This document shows, one piece after another, positions 35,073 through 46,049 of a stretch of DNA of 64,000 bases (the first letter of the stretch is position 1; the number at the start of each line of letters is the position of its first letter). The translations under genes were made by a program, and so were the position numbers. The DNA comes from Lichenostomus cassidix. Taxonomy: Eukaryota > Chordata > Aves > Passeriformes > Meliphagidae. The notes beneath the pieces are model-generated. The model worked only from the letters and a program-made list of their open reading frames with translations. It had not been told where the DNA came from and did no database searches. The stretch spans positions 2,502,675 through 2,566,674 of the forward strand of contig CM039202.1 of assembly GCA_008360975.2 (NCBI GenBank), read 5' to 3'.

Positions 35073-38000
35073 TGGCCGGGCCCGGAACGGAGTCCGGGTT
35101 TGTTGTTGTTGCCCCAGCGGCTCCTCAGTCGCCTCAGCCGCGCCGCCGCCGCCATGTCCAGCCCTCAGGAGCCGCCGCAGCACAACAACAACAACAGCCC
35201 GCCGGCGGACGGCACGCAGGGCGAGCCCGGCCTCAACAGTGAGTGCGGCCGCGGGGGCGCGGGCGGGCAATGGCGCGGGGGGCCCTGAGGGGCCCTGAGG
35301 GCCGCGACCCCCTCGCGCCGCCGCGGGCCGCCATTGGCGGAGGACGCGCCGCGCGAGCCGCCGGGGGCCAATGGGCGGCGGCGCAGCGGTATAAATGGCC
35401 CGGCGGCGACCGCGGGGGCTCAGCGCGGCGGTGGGGCCCGAGCGGGGCTGGCGGTACCGGCGGGGCTGTCCGTGCCGGCGGGCCCCGAGCGGGGCTGTCC
35501 CGCGCCAGCAGGGCTGTCCGTACCGGCGGGGCCGTCCGTACCGGCGGGGCCCGAGCGGGGCTGTCCGTACCGGCGGGGCCCGAGCGGGGCTCTCCCACAC
35601 CGGCGGGGCCCGGGAGAGCCTTGGGGCACTGCCGGCCTGGGGCAAGCGGGCTCCGGAGCTGCGGGACTGCTGCCCCCACAGGACCCGGCCCGGCGGCCCT
35701 CAGGGGCGGCTGGGGGCCATGAGCCCCCCGAGGAACGGGCCGAGCTCGTTGCGTGGTTACACGGAGTTTACCCGAACGGCGGCGGTGGGGATACAGCGGG
35801 GTAGGGGGAGGAGCGCGGCTGTGGGAATGAGTTTATTCAGTGGCTGAGTCAATAGCACTGACGTGAGCTATTTCCCTCTGTATCCGGCATCGCTGTCAGC
35901 TGCTCTGCTGCATCCTTTTGTTCCTGGGATAACACTAGTAAGGCACATCGTGTAGGCTCTGGTACTTACTTGGCAGATGTTTTCCTTTCGGTATAAACAG
36001 CTCCTTCAGCGTGTCTCTTCATCTTTAAATTTTAAGGATACTGCAGCCGAAGAGGTGAATAAATTGCATTAATGACTGGCTGTAACGTCCGTGGTTTAGG
36101 AGGAAGTTTACCTGAGCACGAAATAAAGTGGCTGATTTTCCATAACTCGATGGGAATTGTACGAAAAGAAGAATAAACTGTGCCCATTCCATAGCGCTGC
36201 TATTGTGCTGTGCTAACACTCCATCGGGTGATAACCGTGGCGCCCCAAACAATGTTACCTGAGTCAATAATTTCGGCAAATTATTCAGGCCTGTTATACT
36301 CAAATAACAATTAGCCTGTCAAAGTTGCGACATGCCCCGCGCCTGACTCGACGCTTGCTTTAGAAACGGCCACGTTTCGTGCCTGAATGTTTTATTTTTC
36401 CTTTCCTCTGGTGTGGTAACTCCGTGGCACTCGTTAATCTGCTGAGAGATAGGAGCTGAGAGCTCTGTAAGCCAGGGCTGGATCTGCCCACGGAGATCTT
36501 GCTGCTGGCTCAGCTCATCGAGGCTCCGGAGGGGCTGAGCACAAGGTGGGAGAGGAAATATTTGTCACTCTGTGCTCCTGGGACAAAACAAATCCACCCC
36601 ATCAGCTGCAGGCAGCTTAGTGCTGCTTTCAGACCTTCAGCCCCTGCACAATGCTTTGGTGGCTGAGGTGCATTTTCTGCCATTCTCGCAGCTTTTCGGT
36701 GAACTTTTCAGGCTAATGAGCTCAGACATGTATTCATGGTGTCTCTGTGTGGTTTGTGTCTGTTTAGGGCTTTTTATTCAAAGATCTCTTAGAACTTGGA
36801 GGGCAGAAGAGTTGGGAATGAAATGTAACCTGTGCTTTGTTGGGTTCATAGGGATTAAAAAATCAACTTGCTTGCTCTGGGAATTCTGGATGGTTCCTGT
36901 ATTTTAATTATTATAAAGCTCTGTTACACATTGACAAAAAGAAATCCCACCTTGGGCAAGAGCCCATCCAGCTCTGTCATGGAAAATCTGCTTAATAATT
37001 ACCACTGTGGGAATCTGGCTTTCTTTTCCTTTCTCTCTCTTTTTTTTTTTTTTTGTTGTACTTCATTGTAAAAGTGATATTTATTAGTTTATTCAGGTTG
37101 ATCATGCCTCAGACTACTCGTGAGCCACTACTTTGGAGTATTTTTATATCTCTAAGATGTATTAAAAGCAGTATATAAATTATATACCTGTACATTTCTA
37201 CTTCATGCACCCAAGTGAAATTGGAAGAAATAAACAAAATGAGACCCTTCTTCCCCAACAAGTTTAGCCCCTGCTGTTTAAACAGTCCATCAAGTTATGG
37301 AAAATCATGGAATTAAAGTCAGTATATATCAATTCATAGTGAAATAATTAGCCATAGAGCACAGCCAAAATTCAAACTATTTTGGAGAAAAATACCATTC
37401 ATATAAACAGCTGTGTGGTTGTTTTTTTTTCTCCTAAGAGTGTGTGTTATGTGATTTATGAAGGGAGGAGATGCTGCCACATTCCTTACTTCTTCTGCTC
37501 TTAATTCCACCACTCTTCATTCTGCCTCATTTCCTATTTTACTGTCAAGCAGAAATACGCTCAAATTAAAGGTTCTCAGCCGGCTGAATAACATAACTTC
37601 CTTACTTCCCAAAAAAGCTCAGGGCAAACCCCACTCTCTGTTCTTTGGGCACTTCATTCTCCAATCCATCCCTTGAAAGGAGCAGAGCTTTCTGTCCCTC
37701 TAATCAGCGTGTTCTCTGCTCTGTCCCAAACCGGTTGTGAGCGCAGTGGGAGTTGGAGCTTGTTGGAGCTTGATGGCAGATTATGCTTCCCTGAGTGTCT
37801 TTTGAGTCATTCCCAGTGAGCTCAGCTGGGAACGTGCTGCTGCTCATGTCAACTCCTGCTCGGCTCCAGGGCACTCTTTACTCACTGCACTGTTTGGGGT
37901 TTCTTCCTACTAGGGCTGGGAGGTGTTTTGGGTAAACTCCGGGGTTGGCAGCCCGGGATAAATCAGTAGATATTTTATTTGTGGAGGTGGGTTTGGAGCT

Positions 38001-41000
38001 GTGTGTCAGAGTGAGGAGATTTGGTCACCATGCTCTGTTTCACATCCCCCACACCTTTTTAGGTAAACTCAGGGTTTGGCAGCTCAGGATAAATCAATAT
38101 TTTATTAGTGGAGGTGGGTTTGGGGCTGTGTGTTAGAGTGAGGAGATTTGATCACCATCTCTGTTTCTCATCCCTCACACCTTATAGGTAAACTCAGGGT
38201 TTGTCAACCTGGGATAAATCAATAAATATTTTATTAGTGGAGGTGGGTTTGGAGCTGTGTGTCAGAGTGAGGAGATTTGGTCACCATGCTCTGTTTTGGT
38301 GTCAGAGAACACATCCCCCACACCTTTTTAGGTAAACTCAGGGTTTGGCAGCTCAGGATAAATCAATATTTTATTAGTGGAGGTGGGTTTGGGGCTGTGT
38401 GTTAGAGTGAGGGGATTTGATCACCATGCTCTGTTTTGGTGTTAGAGGAACTCATCCCTCACACCTTATAGGTAAACTCAGGGTTTGTCAACCTGGGATA
38501 AATCAATAAATATTTTATTAGTGGAGGTGGGTTTGGAGCTGTGTGTCAGAGTGAGGAGATTTGGTCACCATGCTCTGTTTTGGTGTCAGAGAACACATCC
38601 CCCACACCTTTTTAGGTAAACTCAGGGTTTGGCAGCCCAGGATAAATCAATATTTTATTAGTGGAGGTGGGTTTGGAGCTGTGTGTCAGAGTGAGGAGAT
38701 TTGATCACCATCTTCTGTTTTGGTGTTAGAGGAACTCATCCCTCACACCTTTTTTAGGTAAACTCAGGGGTTGGCAGCCTGAGATCAGTCAATAAATATT
38801 TTATTTGTGGAGGTGGGTTTGGGGCTGTGTGTTAGAGTGAGGAGATTTGATCACCATCCTCTGTTTTGGTGTCAGAGAACACATCCCTCACCCCTTTTTA
38901 GGTAAACTCAGGGGTTGGCAGCTCAGGATAGATCAGTAAATATTTTATTTGTGGAGGTGGGTTTGGAGCTGTGTGTCAGAGTAAGGAGATTTGATCACCA
39001 TCCTCTGTTTTGGTGTCAGAGAACACATCCCCTCACATCTTTTTAGGTAAACTCAGAGTTTGTCAGCCCAGGATAAATTGATAAATATTTTATTAGTGGA
39101 GGTGGGTTTGGAGCTGTGTGTCACAGTAAGGGGATTTGATCACCATGCTCTGTTTTGGTGTCAGAGAACACATCCCTCACACCTTTTTTAGGTAAACTCA
39201 GGGATTGGCAGCCCAGGATAAATCAATATTTTATTAGGTGGGTTTGGAGCTGTGTGTCAAAGTAAGAAGATTTGATCACCATCCTCTGTTTTGGTGTCAG
39301 AGAACACATCCCCTCACACCTTTGCCCTCTGCTGATTTTTTAAAATCATAAATACCTTTGCAAATCCTGATTTTCCAATGCCCCAGAGTGGTTATTGGGG
39401 AGCATAAAGCTTTTTTACCTAAGTTTTAGCCACCTGCTAACTGCATTTGCCACCTGCTGCTCTGCAGCTGTGCTTTCTTGCTGCTGTGAGGCAGAACAAC
39501 CTTCCTGACGAAGCTCTTCGAGTTTGGCTGTTTCATTTAGGAATTCAGGCAGCAGCAATCATCACAAATCTGGAATAACACAGCCTCTGTCGGCTGCTGA
39601 CTGAGCAAAGCTGCCTCCTGCCAGTTAACACTTGGTTATCTGCAAAGCCCAGGGTGCAGTGCTGAGCTGGTGTCTGTGCACACCCAAAATTCCTTGTTTG
39701 TGAATCCAGCCTGGCAACCACCAGGGCATGGTGCTTCCGTGGGCATCACTGCAATGGCATCGGGAATAATTGGTACTAAAGGGGAATTCTTCACCAAATC
39801 AAGTGGAAAACAGGCTCCTAATTTAACATCCCTTCCTGTGTCACTGCTGGAGCTCCCAGAGACAAAGCTGTGCTGTAAAATATAAGTGCAGGCACTCTCA
39901 GGTGCATTTCAGAGATCAAAAATCGGTGTTAAAGTGTAGAACTTTTGCAAATAAAGCTCAAAAAGTAGTGTAAGATGTTGTATTTGTAGCTTCTGGCTTG
40001 CTTTTCTTTCTTGGATATTATCATCTCTGTGAGGAAGATGTCCAAACTTTAAAAAATAGTCAACCAAATGCAAAAAGCCACCCTGAAAGCTCCTGCCTGC
40101 AGCTGGAATAAATGAAATTACACAGGAGCTGACATCATGTATTTCTAAAACCTGTTTGTTTCCAGTTGAAACATATTGCTAAAAAATGTATCAGTACATC
40201 CAGTCTCACATTCAGTTAGTCTGCACAGAAGATACAAGTGAATACATTTAAAAATAAAAATTCCCACCTTAACTACAGAGTGTGTGGACTTTTAACACAC
40301 TGTGGTGCACTCTTGCTCTTTGCTGAATCTTGGTGCACATATGGATGGGGAAAAATGGGGAAAAAAGCCCACAAAAAGGGGAAAACCCAGTAAATCTGAC
40401 CTTTTTGGGAGATGTTTGTGCCAGGGCAAAGCAGGCTGGATGGGACCTGAGAATGGCCTGATTTATGGATGATATAGGTGAATTCCTGATGTATAGAAAA
40501 ATCAGGGATTGATGCAAGGCCTTTGGAAGCAGAGGAAAGGAGGATATAAAGCTGCACAGGGGGGAGTTTTGTAGTAGGGGATGTAGGAATTGTGTTTGAG
40601 GAAGGAGTGTAGAGCAGGGTGGTGTGTGATGGAGTGACCCACAGTTAGCTGAAGCTCCAAACTGCACACAGAGACGTGGCTGATGAAGCATTCCTCCCTG
40701 GGGACAGAGGGGACATTTCACTGGCTGGCCTCAGAGTTAGGGAGCAACACCACAGCTTTTTGGGGTGTTTGTTGGTGAAAGGAGGAGAACCCTGTGCCGT
40801 GTTTGTGTGCTCTGTCAGGGCTGTGTGTGTTATCTGAGCCCAGCATGCTGCTGTTCCCCTCTGCCAGCAGCTGATAAATGAGCTGTGCTCAGTGCCGGGC
40901 TGGCCAGGGGGTGTGGGTCCCTGGGGTGTGGGTTTATGGGGTCTGGGTCCATGGGGTATGGGGCTGTGGTGTGTTGGGTTCCTGGGGTGTGGGTTTATGG

Positions 41001-42113
41001 GGTGTGGGGCTGTGGCTGTGGGTCCATGGGCTGTGGATCCATGGCTGTGGGTCCATGCTGTGTGAGTTTATGGGGTCCATGTGGTGTAGGTTTTTGGGGT
41101 GTGGGCTCATGGTGTGTAGATTCATGGTGTGTGGGTCCATGGCTGTGGGTTTTTGGTGTGTGGGTTTATGGGCTGTGGGTCCATGGGGTGTGTGGGTTTA
41201 TGGGTGTGGATCCATGGCTGTGAGTCCATGGGATGTGGGTTTATGGGGTGTAGATCCATGAAGGTGGGTACATGGCTGTGGGTCTACGGGCTGTGGGTCC
41301 ATGGGGTGTGGGTTTAGAGTGTGTGTGGGTTTATAAGGTATAGATCCATGGCTCTGGGTCCGTGGCTGTGGGTCCATGGTGTGTGTGGGTTTATGGGGTG
41401 TAGATCCATGGCTATGGGTCCATGGCTGTGGGTCCATGGTGTGTGTGGGTTTATCAGGTGTAGATCCATGGCTGTGGGTCCATGGCTGTGATCCATGCTG
41501 TGTGGGTCCATGGGGTGTGTGGCTTTATGGGGTGTGGGTCCATGGCTGTGGGTGGATAGCTGTGTGGGTCCATGGGGTGCTGGTCCATGGTGTGTGTGGC
41601 TTTATGGGGTGTAGATCCGTGGCTATGGGTCCATGCTGTGGGTCCGTGGCTATGGGTCCATGCTGTGGGTCTGTGGCTATGGGTCCATGCTGTGGGTCTG
41701 TGGCTGTGGGTCCATGGGATGTAGGTTTATGAGCTGTGGGTCTGTGGCTATGGGTCCATACTGTGTGGGTTTATGGGGTGTGGCTCCATGGCTATGGGTC
41801 CATGCTGTGGCTCCATGGTATGAAGGTTTATGAGCCATGGGTCTGTGGCTATGGGTCCATACTGTGTAGGTTTATAGGGTGTGGATCCATGGGATGTGGG
41901 TCTGTGGCTGTGGCTCCATATCTGACTGTGTCTCCCCGCAGGTTCCTGGGTGGAGCTGCAGATGAACGGCAATGGCAACAGCAACGACAACGGCAACGGC
42001 AAGAACGGTGGCCTGGAGCACGTCCCGTCCTCCTCCTCCATCCACAACGGGGACATGGAGAAAATCCTGCTGGATGCCCAGCACGAGTCAGGACAGAGCA
42101 GCTCAAGAGGTAG
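35009..42113 (+). CDS. Alternate-frame ORF overlapping the BNIP3L start (133 codons, spliced)
   Basis: ATG at 35009 sits in GCGCCATGG, a strong Kozak context, 145 nt upstream of the BNIP3L ATG and in another frame. It stays open through exon 1 (35009-35238) and, across the same splice junction, through exon 2 (41942-42113) to TAG: 402 nt, 133 aa. The product would be Arg/Gly/Ala/Gln-rich with no recognised domain. It matters only if transcription begins upstream of 35009, which cannot be seen here. The GC-rich composition makes a chance open frame likely, so this is reported as a candidate regulatory upstream ORF. Confidence 0.25.
35154..35238 (+). CDS. BNIP3L: BNIP3L exon 1 coding part, residues 1-28
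   Basis: It reads [20 protein letters not shown] and then TQGEPGLN, followed by A|GTGAGT. The N-terminus keeps the Asn run but differs in detail from the mammalian form. The 5'UTR upstream is GC-rich with a GCC-repeat just before ATG. Confidence 0.95.
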
Positions 42114-45100
42114 TTCCCACTGTGACAGGTAAAGCAGTGCTGGCTCTCTCCTGCAGTTCACTGCCCTTTTTATCCCAGGGAGGGGCAAAGCTTTTTCTCA
42201 GGGAAAAGTCTGTTGTGCTCCAGTATTTGGAATAATCGCTGGCTCGTGGTACTGTGTGATGTTTCCACTTGTAATGATACAAAAACACTTGTAATTCACA
42301 ATACTGGCAGCGTTCCCTGCGAGAACAAAGGGATTTGCATCTTTTCTGTGGCGCTGGAAGTTTTGGGCAGTGCTTTCTTTGCTTTAGGGAGCCACAGGTA
42401 GGATTATAAATTTAAAAATTGAAGAGATGGGGGGTTGGGAAGAGTTTGTGATGCTGGTGTTTGGGACCTGAAGGGTGGTGCAGGCTGTAACTCAGCTGGA
42501 TGATGTGCAGAAGTGCATGAGGAAATGATTCAGCTGAGATTTATCTACACTGATGATTCTCTAGTTGGCAAAATGACGTAACGAAATCCATTTTTCTTTA
42601 GCCCTTCACCTCAAGATGATGGACAGATAACTTTTGATGTGGAAATGCACACAAGTAAAGACAGTAGTTCTCAGGTACTTTCTTCCTTAACTTTTAAAAT
42701 ACACATTTGTAAGTTGTGGCTATTTGATGTAGGCTTGAGGGGTGGAACAAGCACTTTGTGATGTCAAAAGAACATAAATTCTGTATTAATTGAAATTTGA
42801 CTTGGAGATTAATAGTTTTGGAGTGAGGGAAGAAGGAATTTCCATCTCTGGTGTCAGAGGTGGGTTTGAAATGTTGATATTTCTGCCCAAGATTTCAGGC
42901 TGTCAGTGATGGATATGCAGACATGGCACTGAGTAATCTCCATAACACAAACTGAGAGGAGACTCATGCTGAACTCTTAGTTTGATCATTTCATACAATT
43001 TGCTGTCTTCAGCAGTCTAAATAAAAAGCATTCCTGGAAGAATGAAACCTTGAATTTCATTCTGTCAAAGAGCTGGGCCTGGTGCAGTTCTGCCCTGAAT
43101 GGAGGTGTTGGTGAGCTCTGCATCTCACTTGTGACTGTTTGATTACCTCTGGCTTTGCTGGGCTTCCCACTTCGTGTTGTAAGTGGTTTATTTTGTTTTA
43201 ATAAGAGTCACTCAAGAGTGTAAAATTATTGTAATTTTACGTAGGAGTTAAAGTCAGTGGTGTTCTCTACTCTTGCTAATTGATTTCTTTTCCTATGTTT
43301 GCATCTATTGATGTAAAGTTAAATCTTTATATACAATTAGAGTGTTTGCCTTTCCCTCCTGCATTTGGGATTCACCCACTGGAAACTACTATTTGCAAGT
43401 AATATAAATTTTAAACAACTAGTAACACCCTTTAAAAAGTCAAAATACTGGTTTTGAATCCTTTTTATATGACTTCCCATGCTTTGAGTCACATTCTGTG
43501 GGCTTTAAATGGAACACCATCAACCTAATGGTTTTTTTCCATTTGTAAATATTTTTTTCATAGTTCTGGCTTATTACATTCAGCATTAAAACAATCCTTT
43601 GTTTTTGTTAGTTCAAAATAAAACACAAACAGCCTGCAATGATGTGGAAATCCTGGATGTAGCAATAAAACTTGTGGTTTCCTGGCTTCGGGTGGCAAAA
43701 TCAAATCTCTTTGAAATAATCAGCAGCCCAAGAACACTTGCTGGTTTATCAGGTGCCACCATGTGGTGCTTATCTTGTCACCACTGTTGTCACTCTCAAT
43801 TTAACACCCCGAGGAGGAGCTAACTGAGTGTTACAAGGTTTGTCCCCTGTGTGTTTCAGTCCGAAGAAGAAGCAGTAGAAGGAGAGAAAGAATTGGAAGT
43901 TTTGAAGAAAAGTGCAGACTGGGTGTCAGACTGGTCAAGTAGGCCTGAAAACATTCCTCCCAAGTGAGTCCAGCTCTGGCTTTTTAATGAATATTAATAC
44001 ATTTTAATGAATAGATGAAGGAAAGCTTGGTCACAATCTTGAAAACAAAATGGGAAAAGATCGGTTTCTCTGTGGCTACAAAAAGCCAAAATAATGAAGT
44101 ATGAGAATCTAAATAGCAACAGAATTGAAGGTAATAGAAATCCACAGCAAGCTGATTGCAAGGTTTCTTGACAAAATTACAATATTGGGAGAGCTGGGTA
44201 CTTGGAGCTGGGATTCATGATTTAGTCTTGGCTTACTAAATGGAAGAGTGTTGAGAAAGTCTCCTGAATTCTCTGTCCCTGTTTCTCTTTCTATGTAAAA
44301 TATGTAATGTTCATCCACGGAAGGGGAAACCTTGAGATCCTTGAATGCAAAGCAGTATTTTTAACATACTAAAAATAATATTTTATCTTTTTAAAATAGA
44401 GGATGCTGTCTAAATGTGGCAGACCTTCTGTATCTGTGTTTGGAACAAAAAAAATGAAGCTTCTTGCCAACAAATCACATCCTGAAATTCCCTCTCTGTG
44501 CACCTTTGTGTCTGTACTGTCTGTGGAAGTGTTCTCTCCACAATCCCTCCTCTTATTCTCTTTGATTCCTTACTCTGTGTAAGAAATCTCAGGCTTTCAT
44601 CTCTAGCTCTTTGTACTTTAAAAAAAAAAAATGTTCCTGCAGAGATCTGTGCGTTTGTGTGCAAAAGAAAAAAAGAAAAAAAGGGAAAGAAACAAAAAAA
44701 GTGTTGTTGAATTTTCCCTCCCTTCCCCCTCTTCTTGCAGGGAATTCCATTTCAGACATCCTAAACGTTCAGTGTCTCTAAGTATGAGGAAAAGTGGAGC
44801 AATGAAAAAAGGTGGCATTTTCTCTGCAGAATTTCTTAAGGTTTTCATTCCATCTCTGTTCATATCTCATGTTTTGGCTCTGGGACTAGGGTAAGTATGA
44901 ACCTAATTCTCACTTCAGCTTTTGCTTTTCCACTTTGTTTTATGTCAGGTCCTGCTGAAAAGTGCTTTTTCTAGAATAACAACTGTTGCCACTCACTCAA
45001 ACTTGGTGTATTTCACAGAAGCAGGAAAGCTTTGCAGCAATTCAAACTTTGCAGCCATTAATGTGTTTTATTTGTAGGATAAATGGAGTTATATTGAAAA

Positions 45101-46049
45101 TGCATGGATGTATTTGCAAATAACCTTTGCAGTGTAATGTGCAGTTTGATTATGTGCCTTCTGTTGAAATGGTTCAGGTTGTAAAGGGGAAAATTAGAAT
45201 AGGTGAAAATTAACTTTTGCTGACAGTTATAAAACCACATTGTACAAGTAAGGATGCTGAGGTTGTGTGTGGCACAAACTCTGTCATTGGTAATTTAATG
45301 CTGCATTTTGTGACGTTACTGCAAGTCAAGGTTGGAGTACTTGGAGGAAGAGAAATGAAATATTGGATGTGTCCTGCAAGATCAGCTGTGCCTCTGCTCA
45401 GCAGGGTTTCCATAATCCCACATAATCTCTCACTTTGCCTAAATCCTTGCGTTCTGCTTATCCATCTTACGTTCTTCTGGGATGGGGCAAAGACTCCAAA
45501 CACGTTTTTATTTAGCTTTCTGTTTGTTTCTGGGGATTCAGTTCAAGCATCTCCTTAAATCCATGTAAAATATCAAATAAATGAGGATAGAATATGTGAG
45601 GATGCACTGTGGGATATTTGTAGTGCAGCAAAATTGTGGATTTCTGCAATGATTTAAATCTTGTCTGTGGTTGATGTTTGCATAGATCCTCAATGCTGAG
45701 TTTTCAAGCTCACACCCTGCCTTTAGAGGCAGCACTTGGGCTAATTATTTGGGCTAAAAACACAGCAGTTTTGGGATTGGGGTTTCCAGATGAGCCTGGA
45801 ACTGGAGGAAAACCCACTCTGGGTGAGAGCTGAGAGCATCCATCCTTCCAGGCTCATTCAAAACCTCACTCTAATTAATTTTACAGCAGTTAGTGAATGA
45901 ATCTCAGCCCTGAGAGAGGGATTAGAACATCTGGGGATGTGGGGACTGCTGAAAACCAGGGAATATTCCCGTGAAATATCCTTCTCACCTTTTATTTCAG
46001 CATTTACATTGGGAAACGCCTGACCACACCTTCAGCCAGCACTTATTGA
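35154..46049 (+). CDS. BNIP3L: BNIP3L (NIX), mitophagy receptor, complete, six coding exons
   Basis: NIX is a tail-anchored outer mitochondrial membrane protein that recruits LC3/GABARAP to mitochondria, needed for mitochondrial clearance in maturing erythroid cells and in hypoxia. Exons 35154-35238, 41942-42128, 42602-42674, 43860-43963, 44741-44890 and 46001-46049 join to 648 nt, encoding 215 aa (human, from memory, 219). Visible features are an Asn run HNNNN (10-14), the LIR motif WVEL at 31-34 preceded by Ser-Ser, an Asn/Gly-rich stretch, a Ser-rich segment, a BH3-like and minimal-essential-region segment with WVSDW at 136-140, basic HPKRS, and a transmembrane helix at about 184-204 with AxxxG/GxxxG dimerisation spacing (A196, G200, G204) and the polar S192-H193 pair. 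It ends STY. The start ATG is in gccgccATGt context. The family is BNIP3/BNIP3L, and the LIR and length favour BNIP3L. Confidence 0.97.
35331..35395 (+). promoter_or_regulatory. CCAAT-GC-TATA cluster in BNIP3L intron 1
   Basis: It contains CCATTGGCGG (inverted CCAAT, 35331-35340), GCCAATGGGCGG (35367-35378) and TATAAA (35390-35395), in the order and spacing of a classical promoter. It lies about 240 bp downstream of the BNIP3L ATG. It could drive an alternative first exon; no exon could be assigned. Confidence 0.5.
35435..35612 (+). repeat. GC-rich minisatellite of about 30 bp
   Basis: The unit is built from 'ggggcccgagcggggctgtc' followed by 'cgtaccggc', in about five to six irregular copies inside the CpG island, directly downstream of the TATA cluster. 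The same unit gives open frames on both strands. Confidence 0.9.
37928..39324 (+). repeat. 144-bp minisatellite, ten copies, in BNIP3L intron 1
   Basis: Copies begin with GGTAAACTC at about 37931, 38062, 38187, 38331, 38471, 38615, 38755, 38901, 39046 and 39191. Unit landmarks are 'gataaatcaatattttatta', 'gtggaggtgggtttggagct', 'gtgtgtcagagtgaggag', 'tttgatcaccat', 'ctctgttttggtgtcagaga' and 'acacatccc'. The two early spacings of 125-131 bp reflect copies lacking the 'ttttggtgtcagagaac' part. Every copy joins a pyrimidine-rich AG to GTAAAC. Confidence 0.95.
40908..41925 (+). repeat. GTGGGTCCATGG/GGTTTATGG minisatellite abutting BNIP3L exon 2
   Basis: About 1 kb of alternating short blocks such as 'gctgtgggtccatgg' and 'gtgtgggtttatggggtgta', with higher-order repeats (for example 'ctatgggtccatgctgtggg' three times near 41626-41700). 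All frames are largely stop-free, giving Gly/Cys/Trp-rich ORFs on + and His/Pro-rich ORFs on -, which are repeat translations. The array stops about 20 bp before the exon 2 acceptor. Confidence 0.95.
41942..42128 (+). CDS. BNIP3L: BNIP3L exon 2, residues 29-90
   Basis: The 187-bp exon follows GTGTCTCCCCGCAG and ends before GTAAAG. It reads [20 protein letters not shown], then [20 protein letters not shown] and [20 protein letters not shown]. It supplies the LC3-interacting WVEL. A long tandem array in the preceding intron ends about 20 bp before the exon. Confidence 0.96.
42129..42601 (+). other. BNIP3L: BNIP3L intron 2
   Basis: A 473-bp GT-AG intron; nothing else was recognised. Confidence 0.9.
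42602..42674 (+). CDS. BNIP3L: BNIP3L exon 3, residues 91-115
   Basis: The 73-bp exon lies between CATTTTTCTTTAG and GTACTT and reads [20 protein letters not shown] and then DSSSQ. Confidence 0.95.
42675..43859 (+). other. BNIP3L: BNIP3L intron 3
   Basis: A 1.2-kb GT-AG intron, AT-rich, without recognisable repeats or genes. Confidence 0.9.
43860..43963 (+). CDS. BNIP3L: BNIP3L exon 4, residues 116-149 plus two bases of codon 150
   Basis: The 104-bp exon follows CCCTGTGTGTTTCAG and precedes GTGAGT. It reads [20 protein letters not shown] and then [14 protein letters not shown], the acidic segment and the BH3-like/minimal essential region. Confidence 0.96.
43964..44740 (+). other. BNIP3L: BNIP3L intron 4
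   Basis: A 777-bp GT-AG intron with A-rich tracts (44620-44700) shortly before a strong pyrimidine tract at the acceptor. Confidence 0.9.
44741..44890 (+). CDS. BNIP3L: BNIP3L exon 5, residues 150-199 plus two bases of codon 200
   Basis: The 150-bp exon follows CCCCCTCTTCTTGCAG and precedes GTAAGT. It reads [20 protein letters not shown], then [20 protein letters not shown] and [11 protein letters not shown]. It contains most of the transmembrane helix. Confidence 0.97.
44891..46000 (+). other. BNIP3L: BNIP3L intron 5
   Basis: A 1.1-kb GT-AG intron; no gene or repeat was seen. Confidence 0.9.
46001..46049 (+). CDS. BNIP3L: BNIP3L exon 6 coding part, residues 200-215 and stop
   Basis: It follows CACCTTTTATTTCAG and reads [15 protein letters not shown] then TGA. 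It completes the membrane anchor and the short intermembrane-space tail. Confidence 0.96.

Larger units (their letters stand above)
34925..35810. promoter_or_regulatory. CpG island of BNIP3L
   Basis: CpG dinucleotides are dense from just after the CCCTGT array through exon 1 and the first 600 bp of intron 1, unlike the rest of the window. The island includes the presumed transcription start, exon 1, a CCAAT/TATA cluster and a GC-rich minisatellite. Confidence 0.9.
35239..41941 (+). other. BNIP3L: BNIP3L intron 1
   Basis: A 6.7-kb U2 intron (GTGAGT...CCCCGCAG). It holds a CCAAT/TATA cluster and GC-rich minisatellite near its 5' end, a ten-copy 144-bp array in the middle and a 1-kb GTGGGTCCATGG-type array at its 3' end. 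The remainder (about 35.8-37.9 and 39.3-40.9 kb) shows no gene. Confidence 0.9.

Noticed and set aside
34110..35298. Long ORFs on both strands (363 codons +, 278 codons -) around the BNIP3L promoter
   Set aside because: They run through a CR1 copy, the CCCTGT array and the GC-rich CpG island; they are composition-driven and match no family.
40878..42113. Gly/Cys/Trp-rich + and His/Pro-rich - ORFs
   Set aside because: They are translations of the GTGGGTCCATGG array. Only the part of the 41736-42113 frame lying in exon 2 is relevant, as the alternate-frame ORF.
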